Positions 18,555-27,667 of a DNA stretch of 64,000 nucleotides are shown here, piece after piece. Position 1 is the first letter of the stretch. Each line of letters starts with the position of its first letter. Below the pieces are notes generated by a model. It made no database searches. It was not told where the DNA came from and saw only the letters and a program-made list of their open reading frames with translations. Source of the DNA: UBA8079 sp965205535 (GTDB lineage Bacteria; Pseudomonadota; Alphaproteobacteria; UBA6615); contig CBDBHH010000005.1 in assembly GCA_965205535.1 (NCBI GenBank), forward strand, positions 1,240,001-1,304,000, read 5' to 3'. The position numbers were made by a program, and so were the translations under genes.

Positions 18555-20102
18555 ATGCCACTTATTCGCGCCATTGCTACGGTCGGCGGCTGGACCATGG
18601 GCAGCCGTGTTCTGGGTTTCGTGCGCGACATTTTTATCGCGGCGTTCCTCGGCGCTGGGCAGGTCAGTGACGCGTTCTTTGTCGCGCTTCAGTTCCCCAA
18701 TATTTTCCGCCGCCTGTTCGCCGAAGGCGCGTTCAATGCCGCCTTCATTCCGCTGTTCGCCGGCGAGCTGACCGAGCATGGACGAGAAGCAGCGCGCGCA
18801 TTTGCCGAGCGTGTCTTCGGAATCATGCTGCTCATTCTGATTGTGCTCAGCGTGCTGGTCGAAATTTTCATGCCCGAGGTCATGTCGGTGGTGGCCGGCG
18901 GATTTGTCGATGAGCCTGAGAAGTTCCAGCTGGCCGTCGATTTCGCGCGCCTGACATTTCCCTATCTCCTGTTTGTCTCACTGTCGGCGATGCTCGGCGG
19001 GATTCTGAACACGCTGGAGAAATTTGCCGCCGCGGCCGCCGCGCCGATCCTGCTGAATATCGTACTGATAGGTGCGCTGAGCGGGGTGGCGCTCGGCTGG
19101 CTGCCGGACCCGGGACTGGCGTTGAGCTGGGGCGTGCTCATTGCCGGTGTCGGTCAGTTTATCTGGCTGGCCGCTATGTGTTCGCGCACCGGGTTGATGC
19201 CAGTTGTGCCGCGGCTGGTGTTCGGCCCCCGGGTGAAGCGTCTCTTCATCCTGATGGGTCCCGGTATTCTCGGTGCCGGTGTGTATCAGATCAATGTACT
19301 GGTCGGGGTGCGCCTGGCTTCGGAGCTGCCCGAGGGTTCAGTGTCGTTCCTGTATTTTGCCGACCGGGTGACTCAACTGCCGCTGGGCGTCGTCGGTGCG
19401 GCGGTGGGTATCGCGCTTCTGCCGCTGCTGTCGCGCCAGCTGAAAGCGGGTGACGCAGACGCCGCGCGAGACAGCCAGAACCGGGCGATCGAGTTTGCGA
19501 TGCTGCTGACCCTGCCCGCCGCCGCGGCGCTGCTGATCGTGGCTGATCCGATCGTGACGGTCCTGTTTCAGCGTGGCGCGTTCGATTCGGGCGATGCGGC
19601 GGCCACCGGCGCGGCGCTGGGGGCGTTCGCACTGGGCCTGCCCGCCTATGTGTTGATCAAGGCGCTGGCGCCTGGATTTTTCGCGCGCGAGGATACGGCG
19701 ACGCCGGTCAAGATCGCGGCCGTGGCGTTGATCGTGAATGTGGCGTTGGCCCTGGCCCTGATGCCCACGCTGGCCCATGTCGGCATTGCGCTGGCGACGG
19801 CGGTGTCGGCGTGGATCAATGCGGGCTTGCTGGCTGCCCTGCTGTACCGGCGCGGCCTTCTCGAACCCGACCGAAGGTTGGTCACACGATTGCTACGTAT
19901 GCTGATTGCCGCGCTGCTGATGGCGGGCGTGCTCTGGCTCGTCGCCGGCGCGCTGGCATCGCCGCTCGCGCAGAGCGACCTGGCGGGTGTCGCTGCGTTG
20001 ATGTTGCTGGTGGTGGCCGGGATGTTGGTCTACGGCGTGCTGGCCCAGCTGCTCAAGGCGACGTCGTTGGGCGAAATGCGATCGATGTTTCGTCGCGGTT
20101 AG
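18555..20102 (+). CDS. murJ: Lipid II flippase MurJ
   Basis: A 515 aa polytopic membrane protein with about 14 predicted helices, the MurJ/MviN count. Characteristic sequences are SRVLGFVRDIFIAAFLGAG near the N-terminus with its conserved Arg residues, FFVALQFPNIFRRLFAEGA (the family signature), and the paired LFQRGAFDSGDAAATGAAL in the second half. It moves the undecaprenyl-linked peptidoglycan precursor across the inner membrane. It follows glnD by 81 bp and precedes trpS by 95 bp on the same strand. Confidence 0.96.
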   Translation: MPLIRAIATVGGWTMGSRVLGFVRDIFIAAFLGAGQVSDAFFVALQFPNIFRRLFAEGAFNAAFIPLFAGELTEHGREAARAFAERVFGIMLLILIVLSVLVEIFMPEVMSVVAGGFVDEPEKFQLAVDFARLTFPYLLFVSLSAMLGGILNTLEKFAAAAAAPILLNIVLIGALSGVALGWLPDPGLALSWGVLIAGVGQFIWLAAMCSRTGLMPVVPRLVFGPRVKRLFILMGPGILGAGVYQINVLVGVRLASELPEGSVSFLYFADRVTQLPLGVVGAAVGIALLPLLSRQLKAGDADAARDSQNRAIEFAMLLTLPAAAALLIVADPIVTVLFQRGAFDSGDAAATGAALGAFALGLPAYVLIKALAPGFFAREDTATPVKIAAVALIVNVALALALMPTLAHVGIALATAVSAWINAGLLAALLYRRGLLEPDRRLVTRLLRMLIAALLMAGVLWLVAGALASPLAQSDLAGVAALMLLVVAGMLVYGVLAQLLKATSLGEMRSMFRRG

Positions 20103-20197
20103 ACGCCACCCCGCTTGACCTGTCGCGGGCTCACGGGCCATAACGCGCGCCTTCCCTGACACCCTCGGGCGTCCACACCCCCAGGAGCGAACTTGCG

Positions 20198-21229
20198 ATG
20201 AGCCGCATATTCTCGGGCGTACAGCCCACCGGAGATCTCCACCTCGGAAACTATCTCGGCGCGATCCGGAATTTCGTCGGCCTGCAGGCCGATTTCGAAT
20301 GCATCTACTGCGTGGTCGACATGCACGCGATCACGGTCTGGCAGGACCCCAAGCAGCTCGCGCCCCATACCCGCGAAGTGGCGGCGGCGTTTATCGCGTC
20401 GGGGATCGATCCGGAAAATTCGATCATCTTTAATCAGAGCCAGGTAACGGCTCATGCGGAGCTCGCCTGGGTGTTCAATTGCGTGGCCCGGATGGGTTGG
20501 CTCAACCGGATGACCCAGTTCAAGGAAAAGGCGGGCAAGCAGCGCGAGAATGCGAGTGTCGGCCTTTATGTCTATCCGAACCTGATGGCCGCCGACATTC
20601 TTGCCTACAAGGCGACCCATGTGCCGGTCGGCGAGGACCAGAAACAGCATCTCGAGCTGACGCGCGATATCGCGATCAAGTTCAACAATGACTTCGAGAC
20701 GGAATGCTTTCCCGTGGTCGAACCGCTGATCTTCGGCGAAGCGACCCGGGTGATGAGCCTGCGCGACGGCACCAAGAAAATGTCCAAATCCGATCCGTCG
20801 GAGTATTCGCGGATCAATCTCACCGACGGGGCCGACGATATCGCGGGCAAGGTTCGCAAGGCCAAGACCGATCCGGGGGAGCTTCCGGGGTCGGAATCTC
20901 TCGCCGAGGACGGGGTGCATGTTGCCGGCGAGGCCGAGAAGGCGCGGCCCGAGGCCTTCAACCTCCTGTCGATCTATGCCGCGCTTTCCGACCAGTCGAT
21001 GGCGGTCACGCTCGATCAGTTTGCCGGCGCGCAGTTCAGCGCGTTCAAGGGCGAGCTGGTGGATCTTTCCGTCGCCAAGCTCGGCCCGATCGGTGAAGAG
21101 ATGCAGCGCCTGATGGCGTCACCGGATCATGTGGATGCGGTCTTGCGCGACGGGGCGGAACGTGCGGCGGCCATCGCCGCGCCGGTCATCAAGGAAGTCC
21201 ACGAGATCGTCGGGTTTCTAGGTTCGTAG
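20198..21229 (+). CDS. trpS: Tryptophan-tRNA ligase
   Basis: A 343 aa class I aminoacyl-tRNA synthetase, the normal length. The HIGH-type motif is PTGDLHLGNYLGA (HLGN, residues about 11-23) and the KMSKS motif is KKMSKSDPS near residue 192. The family sequence GEDQKQHLELTRDIA, which contacts ATP and the indole pocket, is intact. A ribosome binding site (AGGAG) precedes the ATG. It charges tRNA-Trp. It ends 22 bp before the end of the convergent cyclase gene with no clear terminator hairpin. Confidence 0.97.
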   Translation: MSRIFSGVQPTGDLHLGNYLGAIRNFVGLQADFECIYCVVDMHAITVWQDPKQLAPHTREVAAAFIASGIDPENSIIFNQSQVTAHAELAWVFNCVARMGWLNRMTQFKEKAGKQRENASVGLYVYPNLMAADILAYKATHVPVGEDQKQHLELTRDIAIKFNNDFETECFPVVEPLIFGEATRVMSLRDGTKKMSKSDPSEYSRINLTDGADDIAGKVRKAKTDPGELPGSESLAEDGVHVAGEAEKARPEAFNLLSIYAALSDQSMAVTLDQFAGAQFSAFKGELVDLSVAKLGPIGEEMQRLMASPDHVDAVLRDGAERAAAIAAPVIKEVHEIVGFLGS

Positions 21230-21251
21230 AGAAATTTACCCGCAACGCAGC

Positions 21252-22493
21252 TTAGGCATATTCCGGCAGGGTGAAAATTTCCTGGGGCTCGCGCACGCCG
21301 CGCAGGGCCTGGAAGCCGAGCGACACGAGCTCCGATTGCGCGGCATCGGCGATCCGTTGAGAGACGAGCACGGGCCGGTTGAGGGTTCGGCACAGCGCCT
21401 CGATCCGCGCGGTCTGATTGACCGCAGGGCCGATGACCGTGAAGTCCAGCCGGTCCGGTGCGCCGATATTGCCATAGACGACATTGCCGTGATGGAGCGC
21501 GATACCGAAGCCGATCTCGGGCAGGTCCTTCTCGCGCCGGGCGGCGTTGCCGTCTTCGATCCGGCTCGTCGCGTCGCGCGCGGCGGCCAGGGCGGCCGCT
21601 GCTGCCGATCGTGGTCCGCGCTCGGAATCGACAGGGAAGATCGCGAGTACGGAATCGCCCATGAACTTCAGCACTTCGCCGCCATGATCGGCGATCGCGC
21701 CGACCACGCGCTCGAAATGATCGTTCAGAATTCCCAGCATCACCGGCGGCGCGAACTCGTCCGACATCCGGGTAAAGTTTCGTAGATCGGAAATCCAGAC
21801 GACGGATTCGATGGTTTCGTTCACCCCGCGATAGATCTCGCCCTGGAGAACACGTTCGCCCGCACTGTGGCCCAGATAGGTGTCCATCAGGTTGCGCGAG
21901 ATCATCCGGACGGCGAGGATTTCGAGGACCAGCGAGAAGGCGGGCATGAGTTGGGTGATGCGCGCGATCGCCGCATCGGGGAATCCACCCGGCGCCTTGG
22001 TTGCCCAGGAGCAGGCATAGGTTTGCCCGTTGGAAAACGGGATCGGCAGAATGACATAGTCGGTGACCCCGTCGGCATCGAGCTCCTCGAGAATCGGGAA
22101 GTCGCGCGGACAATCCGGATCGAAGAGCCGACGGCGTAGGCCGGGCGATCCCTCGAACACGATGCGCACAGGGCTGCGTTGATAGGCTTCGCTCGACTGG
22201 GATTGATGATCACCTGTGAACTCCGACATTTCGCCGGTCTCGCCGTTCCATGCGAATCCGGCCGCGGCGATCTGCGGATGGATGGTGCGGATCACAATGC
22301 CGAGACGGGCCAGCGGCAGGCCACAATCCTGGAAGCGTCGACCGACTTCGCTGATCAACGTGGGGAGTGAATCCGCGTAGCGCCCGAAATTCTCAATCCA
22401 TTCGAACACCGGACAATCGTAATTCGGGCCCGGCAAAGCCTTCGTCGGACTCTCAGGCGCATGATTCTCGGACACAAGTGTTTCGCTATCCAC
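21252..22493 (-). CDS. Class III adenylate/guanylate cyclase
   Basis: A 413 aa soluble protein. The N-terminal half (about 1-215) is a sensory region seen in alphaproteobacterial cyclases, with no membrane segment. The C-terminal class III cyclase domain (about 225-405) has both metal-binding Asp residues, in WISDLRNFT and FMGDSVLAIF. The purine-specifying Lys lies in EVLKFMGD, and the transition-state Asn/Arg pair lies in VIGPAVNQTARIE. The catalytic set looks complete, so cAMP (or cGMP) synthesis is expected. The gene is alone on its strand and divergent from nfu across a 293-bp spacer rich in GTTAAC motifs. What the N-terminal region senses is unknown. Confidence 0.9.
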   Translation of the reverse strand: MDSETLVSENHAPESPTKALPGPNYDCPVFEWIENFGRYADSLPTLISEVGRRFQDCGLPLARLGIVIRTIHPQIAAAGFAWNGETGEMSEFTGDHQSQSSEAYQRSPVRIVFEGSPGLRRRLFDPDCPRDFPILEELDADGVTDYVILPIPFSNGQTYACSWATKAPGGFPDAAIARITQLMPAFSLVLEILAVRMISRNLMDTYLGHSAGERVLQGEIYRGVNETIESVVWISDLRNFTRMSDEFAPPVMLGILNDHFERVVGAIADHGGEVLKFMGDSVLAIFPVDSERGPRSAAAAALAAARDATSRIEDGNAARREKDLPEIGFGIALHHGNVVYGNIGAPDRLDFTVIGPAVNQTARIEALCRTLNRPVLVSQRIADAAQSELVSLGFQALRGVREPQEIFTLPEYA

Positions 22494-22590
22494 AGGGGGT
22501 CATTCCAACGTTCGTGTTTCCAGGGACATTCGCCGACATGCGGCGAACATAGGGTGTTCTTGGTGTGTTCGCCACTTTGAGAGCGCCAGT

Positions 22591-22618
22591 GTTAACCCTG
22601 GACGGCTTTTTCGTTAAC
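22591..22618. repeat. GTTAAC-GGACGG-GTTAAC motif, copy 1
   Basis: A GTTAAC palindrome at each end, 22 bases apart, encloses GGACGG; the second half reads TTCGTTAAC and continues into TTAACCAT at 22614-22621, the eight-base form of the alphaproteobacterial CtrA site. A near copy lies 110 bp downstream. The spacer also carries the promoters for the divergent cyclase and nfu genes. The rest of the 293-bp gap shows no open reading frame of merit. Confidence 0.55.
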
Positions 22619-22700
22619 CATTTGGGTCACAAATCAGGGCTTGATTATTCCGGAAAACAGGCCAAATTCCCTCACCAACAACGCTCCGATCGTATTAAGC

Positions 22701-22729
22701 GTTAACAAATCCGGACGGAATTCGTTAAC
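22701..22729. repeat. GTTAAC-GGACGG-GTTAAC motif, copy 2
   Basis: This has the same layout as the first copy: GTTAAC, a short gap, GGACGG, a short gap, then TTCGTTAAC. It ends 57 bp before the nfu ATG. TTAAGCGTTAAC at its left edge adds a further TTAA. The repeated spacing and the shared central GGACGG make chance less likely than for isolated GTTAAC sites. Confidence 0.55.
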
Positions 22730-22786
22730 ACGGGCTCCGGGCCACGCGTTGAATGTGGTTTTGACAGGCGAAGAGGCAAGTATCGG

Positions 22787-23341
22787 ATGTTTATCCAGAC
22801 CGAAGAAACACCCAATCCCGCGACCCTGAAATTTCTTCCGGGCAGCGAAGTGCTCGCTGCAGGCACAGCCGACTTTCCCAATCGCGAAAGCGCCGATACC
22901 TCGCCGCTGGCGTTGCGGCTGTTTGCGGTCCCGGAGGTGACGGCGGTATTTCTGGGGAGCGATTTCGTCACCGTGACGAAAGCGCCGGAAGCCGACTGGC
23001 AGGTCCTTAAGCCAGCCGTGCTGGGCGCAATCATGGAACATTATACGTCCGGTGACCCGGTTATGCGCGAGGCCGTGGGCCCGGCGCATGCGGTCGACGA
23101 TGGCGAGAACAAGGAAGTGGTCTCGCAGATCGTCGAGCTGCTCGATACGCGCGTGCGACCCGCCGTCGCGATGGATGGTGGCGATATTGTGTTTCACGGA
23201 TTCGAGGACGGGGTGGTCTTCCTGACCATGCAGGGAGCATGCGCCGGTTGCCCGAGCTCCACGGCGACCCTGAAGATGGGTATCGAGAATCTACTCCGGC
23301 ATTACGTGCCTGAAGTGGAAGAGGTTCAAGCCGTCGCATAG
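22787..23341 (+). CDS. Nfu-type Fe-S cluster scaffold protein
   Basis: A 184 aa protein with the two Nfu domains. The N-terminal domain starts MFIQTEETPNPATLKFLPG, the classical alphaproteobacterial and mitochondrial NFU1 start. The C-terminal NifU domain has the cluster-binding CxxC in GACAGCPSSTATLKMGIENL, plus RPAVAMDGGDIVF. It carries and delivers [4Fe-4S] clusters to target enzymes such as MiaB, which is also encoded in this window. It is monocistronic, 127 bp before the Bax-like gene. Confidence 0.95.
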   Translation: MFIQTEETPNPATLKFLPGSEVLAAGTADFPNRESADTSPLALRLFAVPEVTAVFLGSDFVTVTKAPEADWQVLKPAVLGAIMEHYTSGDPVMREAVGPAHAVDDGENKEVVSQIVELLDTRVRPAVAMDGGDIVFHGFEDGVVFLTMQGACAGCPSSTATLKMGIENLLRHYVPEVEEVQAVA

Positions 23342-23468
23342 CGGCGTCCAAGGTCAAATCGAAGATTGAGCATGCAGGTCGGTGCAAAAGCACGACTTGC
23401 CGAACAGATTGCATACGCATAAAAGTTGATACGCCCCTGGCCCGCGGCGACGTGGGGGGACGTGTGAG

Positions 23469-24473
23469 ATGAGGGGCGTTATTCGAAATTTCCGTAAACA
23501 TAAACGCACCGCTTTTACGGTTTCGGCCTTGAGCGCCGCCATGCTGTATGGCGCTGTGGCCGGATTTTCGGTCGACCAGCCCGCACGCGCGTCCCTCGAC
23601 TGGGTTGCGCTGCCGCAGGTCGATTTTGAGCTCGCGCGCCCACAATTTGCCGACATCGATGACGATATGGTCGAGGTTGCCTCCGCTGACGTCTTGCACG
23701 AGGTGCTGGATGAAACCGGGTATGCACTGTGGCAAATCCGGCGGGGCGATTCGCATGTGCCGCGCCTGTTGGTAGAGTCGCTGCCCAAGGATTTCGACGA
23801 AAAGATGGTCGTGGAGGCGCGCAAGAAAACCTTCATTCGCACCGTCCTTCCACTGATCCTGAAGGCCAATGAAGAAGTTCGCCAGGAGCGCCGTCAGCTC
23901 ATTGGCCTTGAAGAGCATATTTTGTCCGGCCACGAATTGTCGGTCGATGACCAGGGCTGGCTCGATCGACTTGCCGAAAAATATGATGCAGCGCCGGGCG
24001 ACTTCGTGGCCCTGTTGCGCCGCGTGGATACCGTTTCGCCGGCCTTGGCACTGGCCCAGGCCATCGAGGAGAGCGGCTGGGGCCGGTCACGTTTCGCACG
24101 CGACGGCAACGCCCTTTACGGCCAGCGCGCCTGGCGTGAGGGCACCGGTTTCGTTCCTGACGAACGGGCGGATGGCGAACGCTTCGAGGTGCGCGCCTTC
24201 GACAGTCTGCTCGATAGTGTTCGCAGCTATGTGGTCAACCTCAACCGTCACTATGCCTATGAGGACTACCGGGTTGCGCGTGCGCAGATGCGTGCCCGCG
24301 ACACGCAGCTCAATGCCTATGAGCTTGCGCAGACCCTCGTCAGTTACTCCGAGCGCCGCGAGGCGTATGTCGATGCATTGCGCGGCTTGATCGCAACGAA
24401 CCGGCTTGATGATTTCGAGGTTGCGCAATTGTCGACAGAGCCGTTCGATCTCGACAGGATCGTCTCAAGGTAG
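23469..24473 (+). CDS. Bax-like glucosaminidase-domain protein
   Basis: A 334 aa protein with an N-terminal hydrophobic segment (about 14-33, after a very basic start) that should act as a signal peptide or anchor. The C-terminal half has the Bax/Flg_J glucosaminidase fold: ALALAQAIEESGWGRSRFAR contains the catalytic-type Glu, followed by GNALYGQ and VRSYVVNLNRHYAYEDYR, and YSERREAYVDALRGLI close to the end. Members are thought to cut the N-acetylglucosamine bonds of peptidoglycan. It is convergent with a polysaccharide deacetylase gene. The substrate is inferred from the family only. Confidence 0.85.
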   Translation: MRGVIRNFRKHKRTAFTVSALSAAMLYGAVAGFSVDQPARASLDWVALPQVDFELARPQFADIDDDMVEVASADVLHEVLDETGYALWQIRRGDSHVPRLLVESLPKDFDEKMVVEARKKTFIRTVLPLILKANEEVRQERRQLIGLEEHILSGHELSVDDQGWLDRLAEKYDAAPGDFVALLRRVDTVSPALALAQAIEESGWGRSRFARDGNALYGQRAWREGTGFVPDERADGERFEVRAFDSLLDSVRSYVVNLNRHYAYEDYRVARAQMRARDTQLNAYELAQTLVSYSERREAYVDALRGLIATNRLDDFEVAQLSTEPFDLDRIVSR

Positions 24474-24525
24474 GCGCAAGTCGCCGAACGGCGGGGCATA
24501 GGCCGCCAGCCGGAAAAGGTCGTCT

Positions 24526-25620
24526 CTAGGATCGCGGCACGTAATACAACATTCCAAGCCAATGCCAGCGCCCGTCGCGGCCCAGGCCTGTGCAATTGAT
24601 TCGGGCGCGCCCGGCCGGAAACTGGCCGTTCATTCGCACTTCGACCCGTGGCCCGATTGTCTCGACACGCACCTGGCCCTGATCGGCGGCGTAGCATGCC
24701 AGGCCGTTGATTGGCGGCGCCTCGGCCGTCCTGGTAAATCCGAAGATTGGTGGGTTCTGCGTCAGCGTCGGGTTGACCGGGGTCATGTCGCTATGGGGTA
24801 TCGGCAGGGCGTTGGTGACGAGCCGGAATCGGTCCATATCACCAAATGACTCGTTCAACGCGAAGCGGGGCATGTAGTAGCCGTCGGCCGAGGCGTCGAG
24901 CGGGCCCGATTGCTGACCGAAGGCGCCGATGTAACCCGCATCGAGAACGACCTTTTGTACCCGGGAACTTGCTTCGCCGAATGGGTAGGCGAACAACGCC
25001 GGGACGGCACCGAGTTCGCTGACGTACCGGTCATTCGATTGGGCGATATCCGACCGATTACGCTCGATCGAGTTTGCAGCCATATGCAGATGTGTAGCGG
25101 TGTGCCCACCGATGGTCACGCCCGCTTCCTTCAGCTCACGCACCTGTTCCCAACTCATGAAGTCGGGGAATTTGCGGTCGACCGGGTCCGTAGACACGAA
25201 AATCGTGAAGGGAAAGCCGGCGCGCCGAAGTCGGGGCCAGGCCTCTGTGTAGATCGAGAGGAAGCCGTCATCGATCGTGATTCCGACCGTCCGGTCGGGA
25301 AGCTCCCTGCCTTCGCGGATTGCCGCAACAATGTCGGGAACAGACATGACCGTATAGGGCCCCGAAGAGAGCTCCGCGATATGCGCCTCGAACTGCTCGA
25401 GGCGAATGTTGGTGGATGGAAACGCGTTCTCACCAAAGCGGTGATACATCAGGATGACGGCAGAATCGGCGGCGTTGGCCGGCGCCGACGGGCTCAGCCA
25501 GACCGCCGCAGCGGCGAGGGTCGAGGCGATGGCCGCACGGGCGTGGCGTTTCACCAAATTGGGTGCGCGTCGGGTCACGTGCGTCTCCGCGGTCGGGTGC
25601 ACTATGAGACAGGCTGTCAT
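24526..25620 (-). CDS. Exported polysaccharide deacetylase (NodB domain)
   Basis: A 364 aa protein with a signal peptide ending near LSPSAPANAA (about residue 50). The NodB domain (about 55-250) has the catalytic/metal Asp pair in ITIDDGFLS, the metal-binding HxxxH in GGHTATHLHM, and FAYPFGE. The C-terminal 100 residues (ending GRWHWLGMLYYVPRS) are an extra domain without a family I can name. Such enzymes remove N-acetyl groups from cell-wall or exopolysaccharide sugars. The first Met precedes a long basic n-region; a GTG or later start is possible. It follows the dipeptidase gene on the same strand, 75 bp away, suggesting a wall-remodelling pair. Confidence 0.88.
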   Translation of the reverse strand: MTACLIVHPTAETHVTRRAPNLVKRHARAAIASTLAAAAVWLSPSAPANAADSAVILMYHRFGENAFPSTNIRLEQFEAHIAELSSGPYTVMSVPDIVAAIREGRELPDRTVGITIDDGFLSIYTEAWPRLRRAGFPFTIFVSTDPVDRKFPDFMSWEQVRELKEAGVTIGGHTATHLHMAANSIERNRSDIAQSNDRYVSELGAVPALFAYPFGEASSRVQKVVLDAGYIGAFGQQSGPLDASADGYYMPRFALNESFGDMDRFRLVTNALPIPHSDMTPVNPTLTQNPPIFGFTRTAEAPPINGLACYAADQGQVRVETIGPRVEVRMNGQFPAGRARINCTGLGRDGRWHWLGMLYYVPRS

Positions 25621-25695
25621 ATTTCCGGAACGTTACCGTTGAGGCGTTTTGCGCCGCAAGTTCCTTGAAAAGGAAGCCGCCACGCTATTGCGGTA

Positions 25696-26277
25696 TCATC
25701 GTAATCCCATGATCGATTTGTCGAGGTCACCGTCTTCCGCCAACGGGTAGCGCCGCGGATCGAAAAGTTGGTAGTGCCACCATTCCTTTGAATAAAAGTC
25801 CCAGCCGGCGCACGACATGATGCCGAGGAGCAGGTGCCGGTTGCGCTGGGCTTCCTGGGATACGTCGGCCCCGTGGTGGGACAGGGGCGTGAACGCGTCG
25901 AAGGGTGTGCCCATATCGAGACGTGCACCGCTATCGTCGATCAGCGTCAGGTCCACCGCCACACCCCGGCTGTGGGGTGAACCACGACGTGGATCGGCCA
26001 GAAAATCCGGATCGGGCGTGTGGTTCCACAAGGCCCACTGGGCCTCGCTCGGGCGCAGGGCGTCATAGATCAGCATGCGGTATCCCAGCCGTCCGGCGAG
26101 TTCGATTGCGCGGTCGAGATGAGCCGCCGCATCCTCATGCAGGTAGCAGTGCGCATTCGCATAGACCGGGCGCCCGGTAAAGTTGTCGGCGGTTGCATAG
26201 GCCAGGTGGATGTCGACATCGTAGGCCTGTTGATCAATCTCAACATATGCGGCGCGCAGGGTTGGGGCGTCGTTCAT
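25696..26277 (-). CDS. D-alanyl-D-alanine dipeptidase (VanX/DdpX family)
   Basis: A 193 aa zinc dipeptidase. The two VanX signatures are both present: SPHSRGVAVD (His and Asp zinc ligands) and EWWHYQ (catalytic Glu and third zinc ligand), plus the substrate-binding Arg in YDALRPSEAQ. No signal peptide is seen, so it is cytoplasmic, as in DdpX. It would hydrolyse D-Ala-D-Ala. No vanH/vanA ligase genes are nearby, so a role in D-Ala recycling is more likely than glycopeptide resistance (inferred). The ATG at MNDAPTLRAAYVEIDQ was chosen; 83 upstream in-frame codons run into the divergent tsaB promoter and look non-coding. Confidence 0.9.
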   Translation of the reverse strand: MNDAPTLRAAYVEIDQQAYDVDIHLAYATADNFTGRPVYANAHCYLHEDAAAHLDRAIELAGRLGYRMLIYDALRPSEAQWALWNHTPDPDFLADPRRGSPHSRGVAVDLTLIDDSGARLDMGTPFDAFTPLSHHGADVSQEAQRNRHLLLGIMSCAGWDFYSKEWWHYQLFDPRRYPLAEDGDLDKSIMGLR

Positions 26278-26359
26278 GGGAAATCCTCCGGGCGGTCGCC
26301 TTTGCCGCGACCCGCGCGCGATGCTAGACCCGAATACGGATTCGCCAAAAAGCAGGAAT

Positions 26360-27067
26360 ATGAACACGACGACCAATTCGACCATCCTGGCCCTGGATGC
26401 CGCCGGCGGCGCGTGCTCTGCTGCATTGTGGGCGGATGGCGCGATCGCGCAGTGGCGCCGGGAACTGATGGCACGTGGCCATGCCGAGGCGTTAATGCCG
26501 ATGGCGCGCGACGTTGTCGCCGACATTGGCTTTCAGAATCTGGATCTCGTTGCCGTCGCCGTCGGCCCGGGCGGTTACACCGGATTGCGCATCGCCATCT
26601 CTGCAGCGCGGGGTCTTGGCCTGGCGCTGGACATTCCGGTCTTGGGCGTCGGCAGTCTCGATGTGCATCGTTATGTTGCGCGCGGCGCCGGCGTAACAGG
26701 CCCGGTTGCCGTTTTGTTGGAGACCAAGCGCGCGGATTTTTACCTCCAGACGTTCGGTTCCGACGATGCGCCCAGCATGGTGCCGTCGGTCATAAACGGG
26801 GCGGAGGTGGAAGAGCTTTTCCTGGCACAAGACGCCGCCACGCTCGTGGGTGACGCTGTTGAACGTTTCATCGCCGACGCGAACGATCTCCCGCTCGATC
26901 GTTTCGCAACCCGGCCTCAGGCAGCGGATGCGACGGCGGTCGCGGCCCTTGCGGCCGCCGCATTTGCCGAAACCGACGCCGCAAATATACACCCACCGCG
27001 TCCGATGTATTTACGGGCACCGGACACCAGTGCGCCGACGGCCGACCGGCAACGTCTTCGCGGGTAG
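26360..27067 (+). CDS. tsaB: tRNA threonylcarbamoyladenosine biosynthesis protein TsaB
   Basis: A 235 aa ASKHA-fold protein. It begins with the family motif TILALDAAGGACSAALW, followed by VAVAVGPGGYTGLRIAISAARGL in short segments typical of TsaB, and lacks the metal-binding His residues of its partner TsaD. It works with TsaD and TsaE to make the t6A37 modification of ANN-reading tRNAs. It is followed within 12 bp by rimI, the classic tsaB-rimI pair. The ATG MNTTTNSTILALD was chosen over an upstream frame that overlaps the divergent dipeptidase gene. Confidence 0.94.
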   Translation: MNTTTNSTILALDAAGGACSAALWADGAIAQWRRELMARGHAEALMPMARDVVADIGFQNLDLVAVAVGPGGYTGLRIAISAARGLGLALDIPVLGVGSLDVHRYVARGAGVTGPVAVLLETKRADFYLQTFGSDDAPSMVPSVINGAEVEELFLAQDAATLVGDAVERFIADANDLPLDRFATRPQAADATAVAALAAAAFAETDAANIHPPRPMYLRAPDTSAPTADRQRLRG

Positions 27068-27079
27068 GGGTTGGTCTTT

Positions 27080-27562
27080 ATGGGCGCACGGGCACCGGGT
27101 TGGGTCATCGAACAGGCGCCTGTCGACGCGGCGGCGCATCTCGCGCGTCTCCACGGCCTTTGCTTCTCACCGCTGCCGGAAACACCATGGTCCGAGAGCG
27201 CGTTTCGCACGATCCTGGGGTTGCCGACGACCTTTGCGCTGGTCGCGCGCCAGGACGAAACCGACGCGTCGGGGCTCCTTGTGGGACGTGTCTTGGGCGT
27301 TGAAGAAGCCGAAATCCTGACGCTATGCGTGGTGCCAGGTGCCCGTCGCGCCGGGGTGGCGCGCGAATTGCTCGATGCCTTCTTTCGGCATGTGGGTGCG
27401 CAGACGAGGGTGGTTCTCGAGGTTGCCGTGGATAATGCAGCAGCGATCACACTCTATGAATCGGCTGGCTTCGTACCGGCAGGTCTTCGGCCCGATTACT
27501 ACGGAGGACAGGGCAGGAAAGTGGATGCCCTGGTGTATGCGCGCCGTGCGGCGGTGGTCTGA
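27080..27562 (+). CDS. rimI: Ribosomal-protein-alanine N-acetyltransferase RimI (GNAT)
   Basis: A 160 aa GNAT protein. The acetyl-CoA-binding motif A is VPGARRAGVARELLDAFF (pattern RxxGxA/G), preceded by EEAEILTLCV and followed by NAAAITLYESAGF and RPDYY, which match RimI. It acetylates the N-terminal alanine of ribosomal protein S18 in model species. The ATG just after the tsaB stop was taken; a TTG three codons earlier is also possible. The role is supported by its position directly after tsaB. Confidence 0.88.
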   Translation: MGARAPGWVIEQAPVDAAAHLARLHGLCFSPLPETPWSESAFRTILGLPTTFALVARQDETDASGLLVGRVLGVEEAEILTLCVVPGARRAGVARELLDAFFRHVGAQTRVVLEVAVDNAAAITLYESAGFVPAGLRPDYYGGQGRKVDALVYARRAAVV

Positions 27563-27667
27563 ACCCATGGATGGTGCTGTGGATCGAAAAAACTTGGACA
27601 AACGCCGAGCAGAGACTAAATACTCGATCGAATAGTCGTAGTTATTAGCACCCATGAGGTAAATCAA

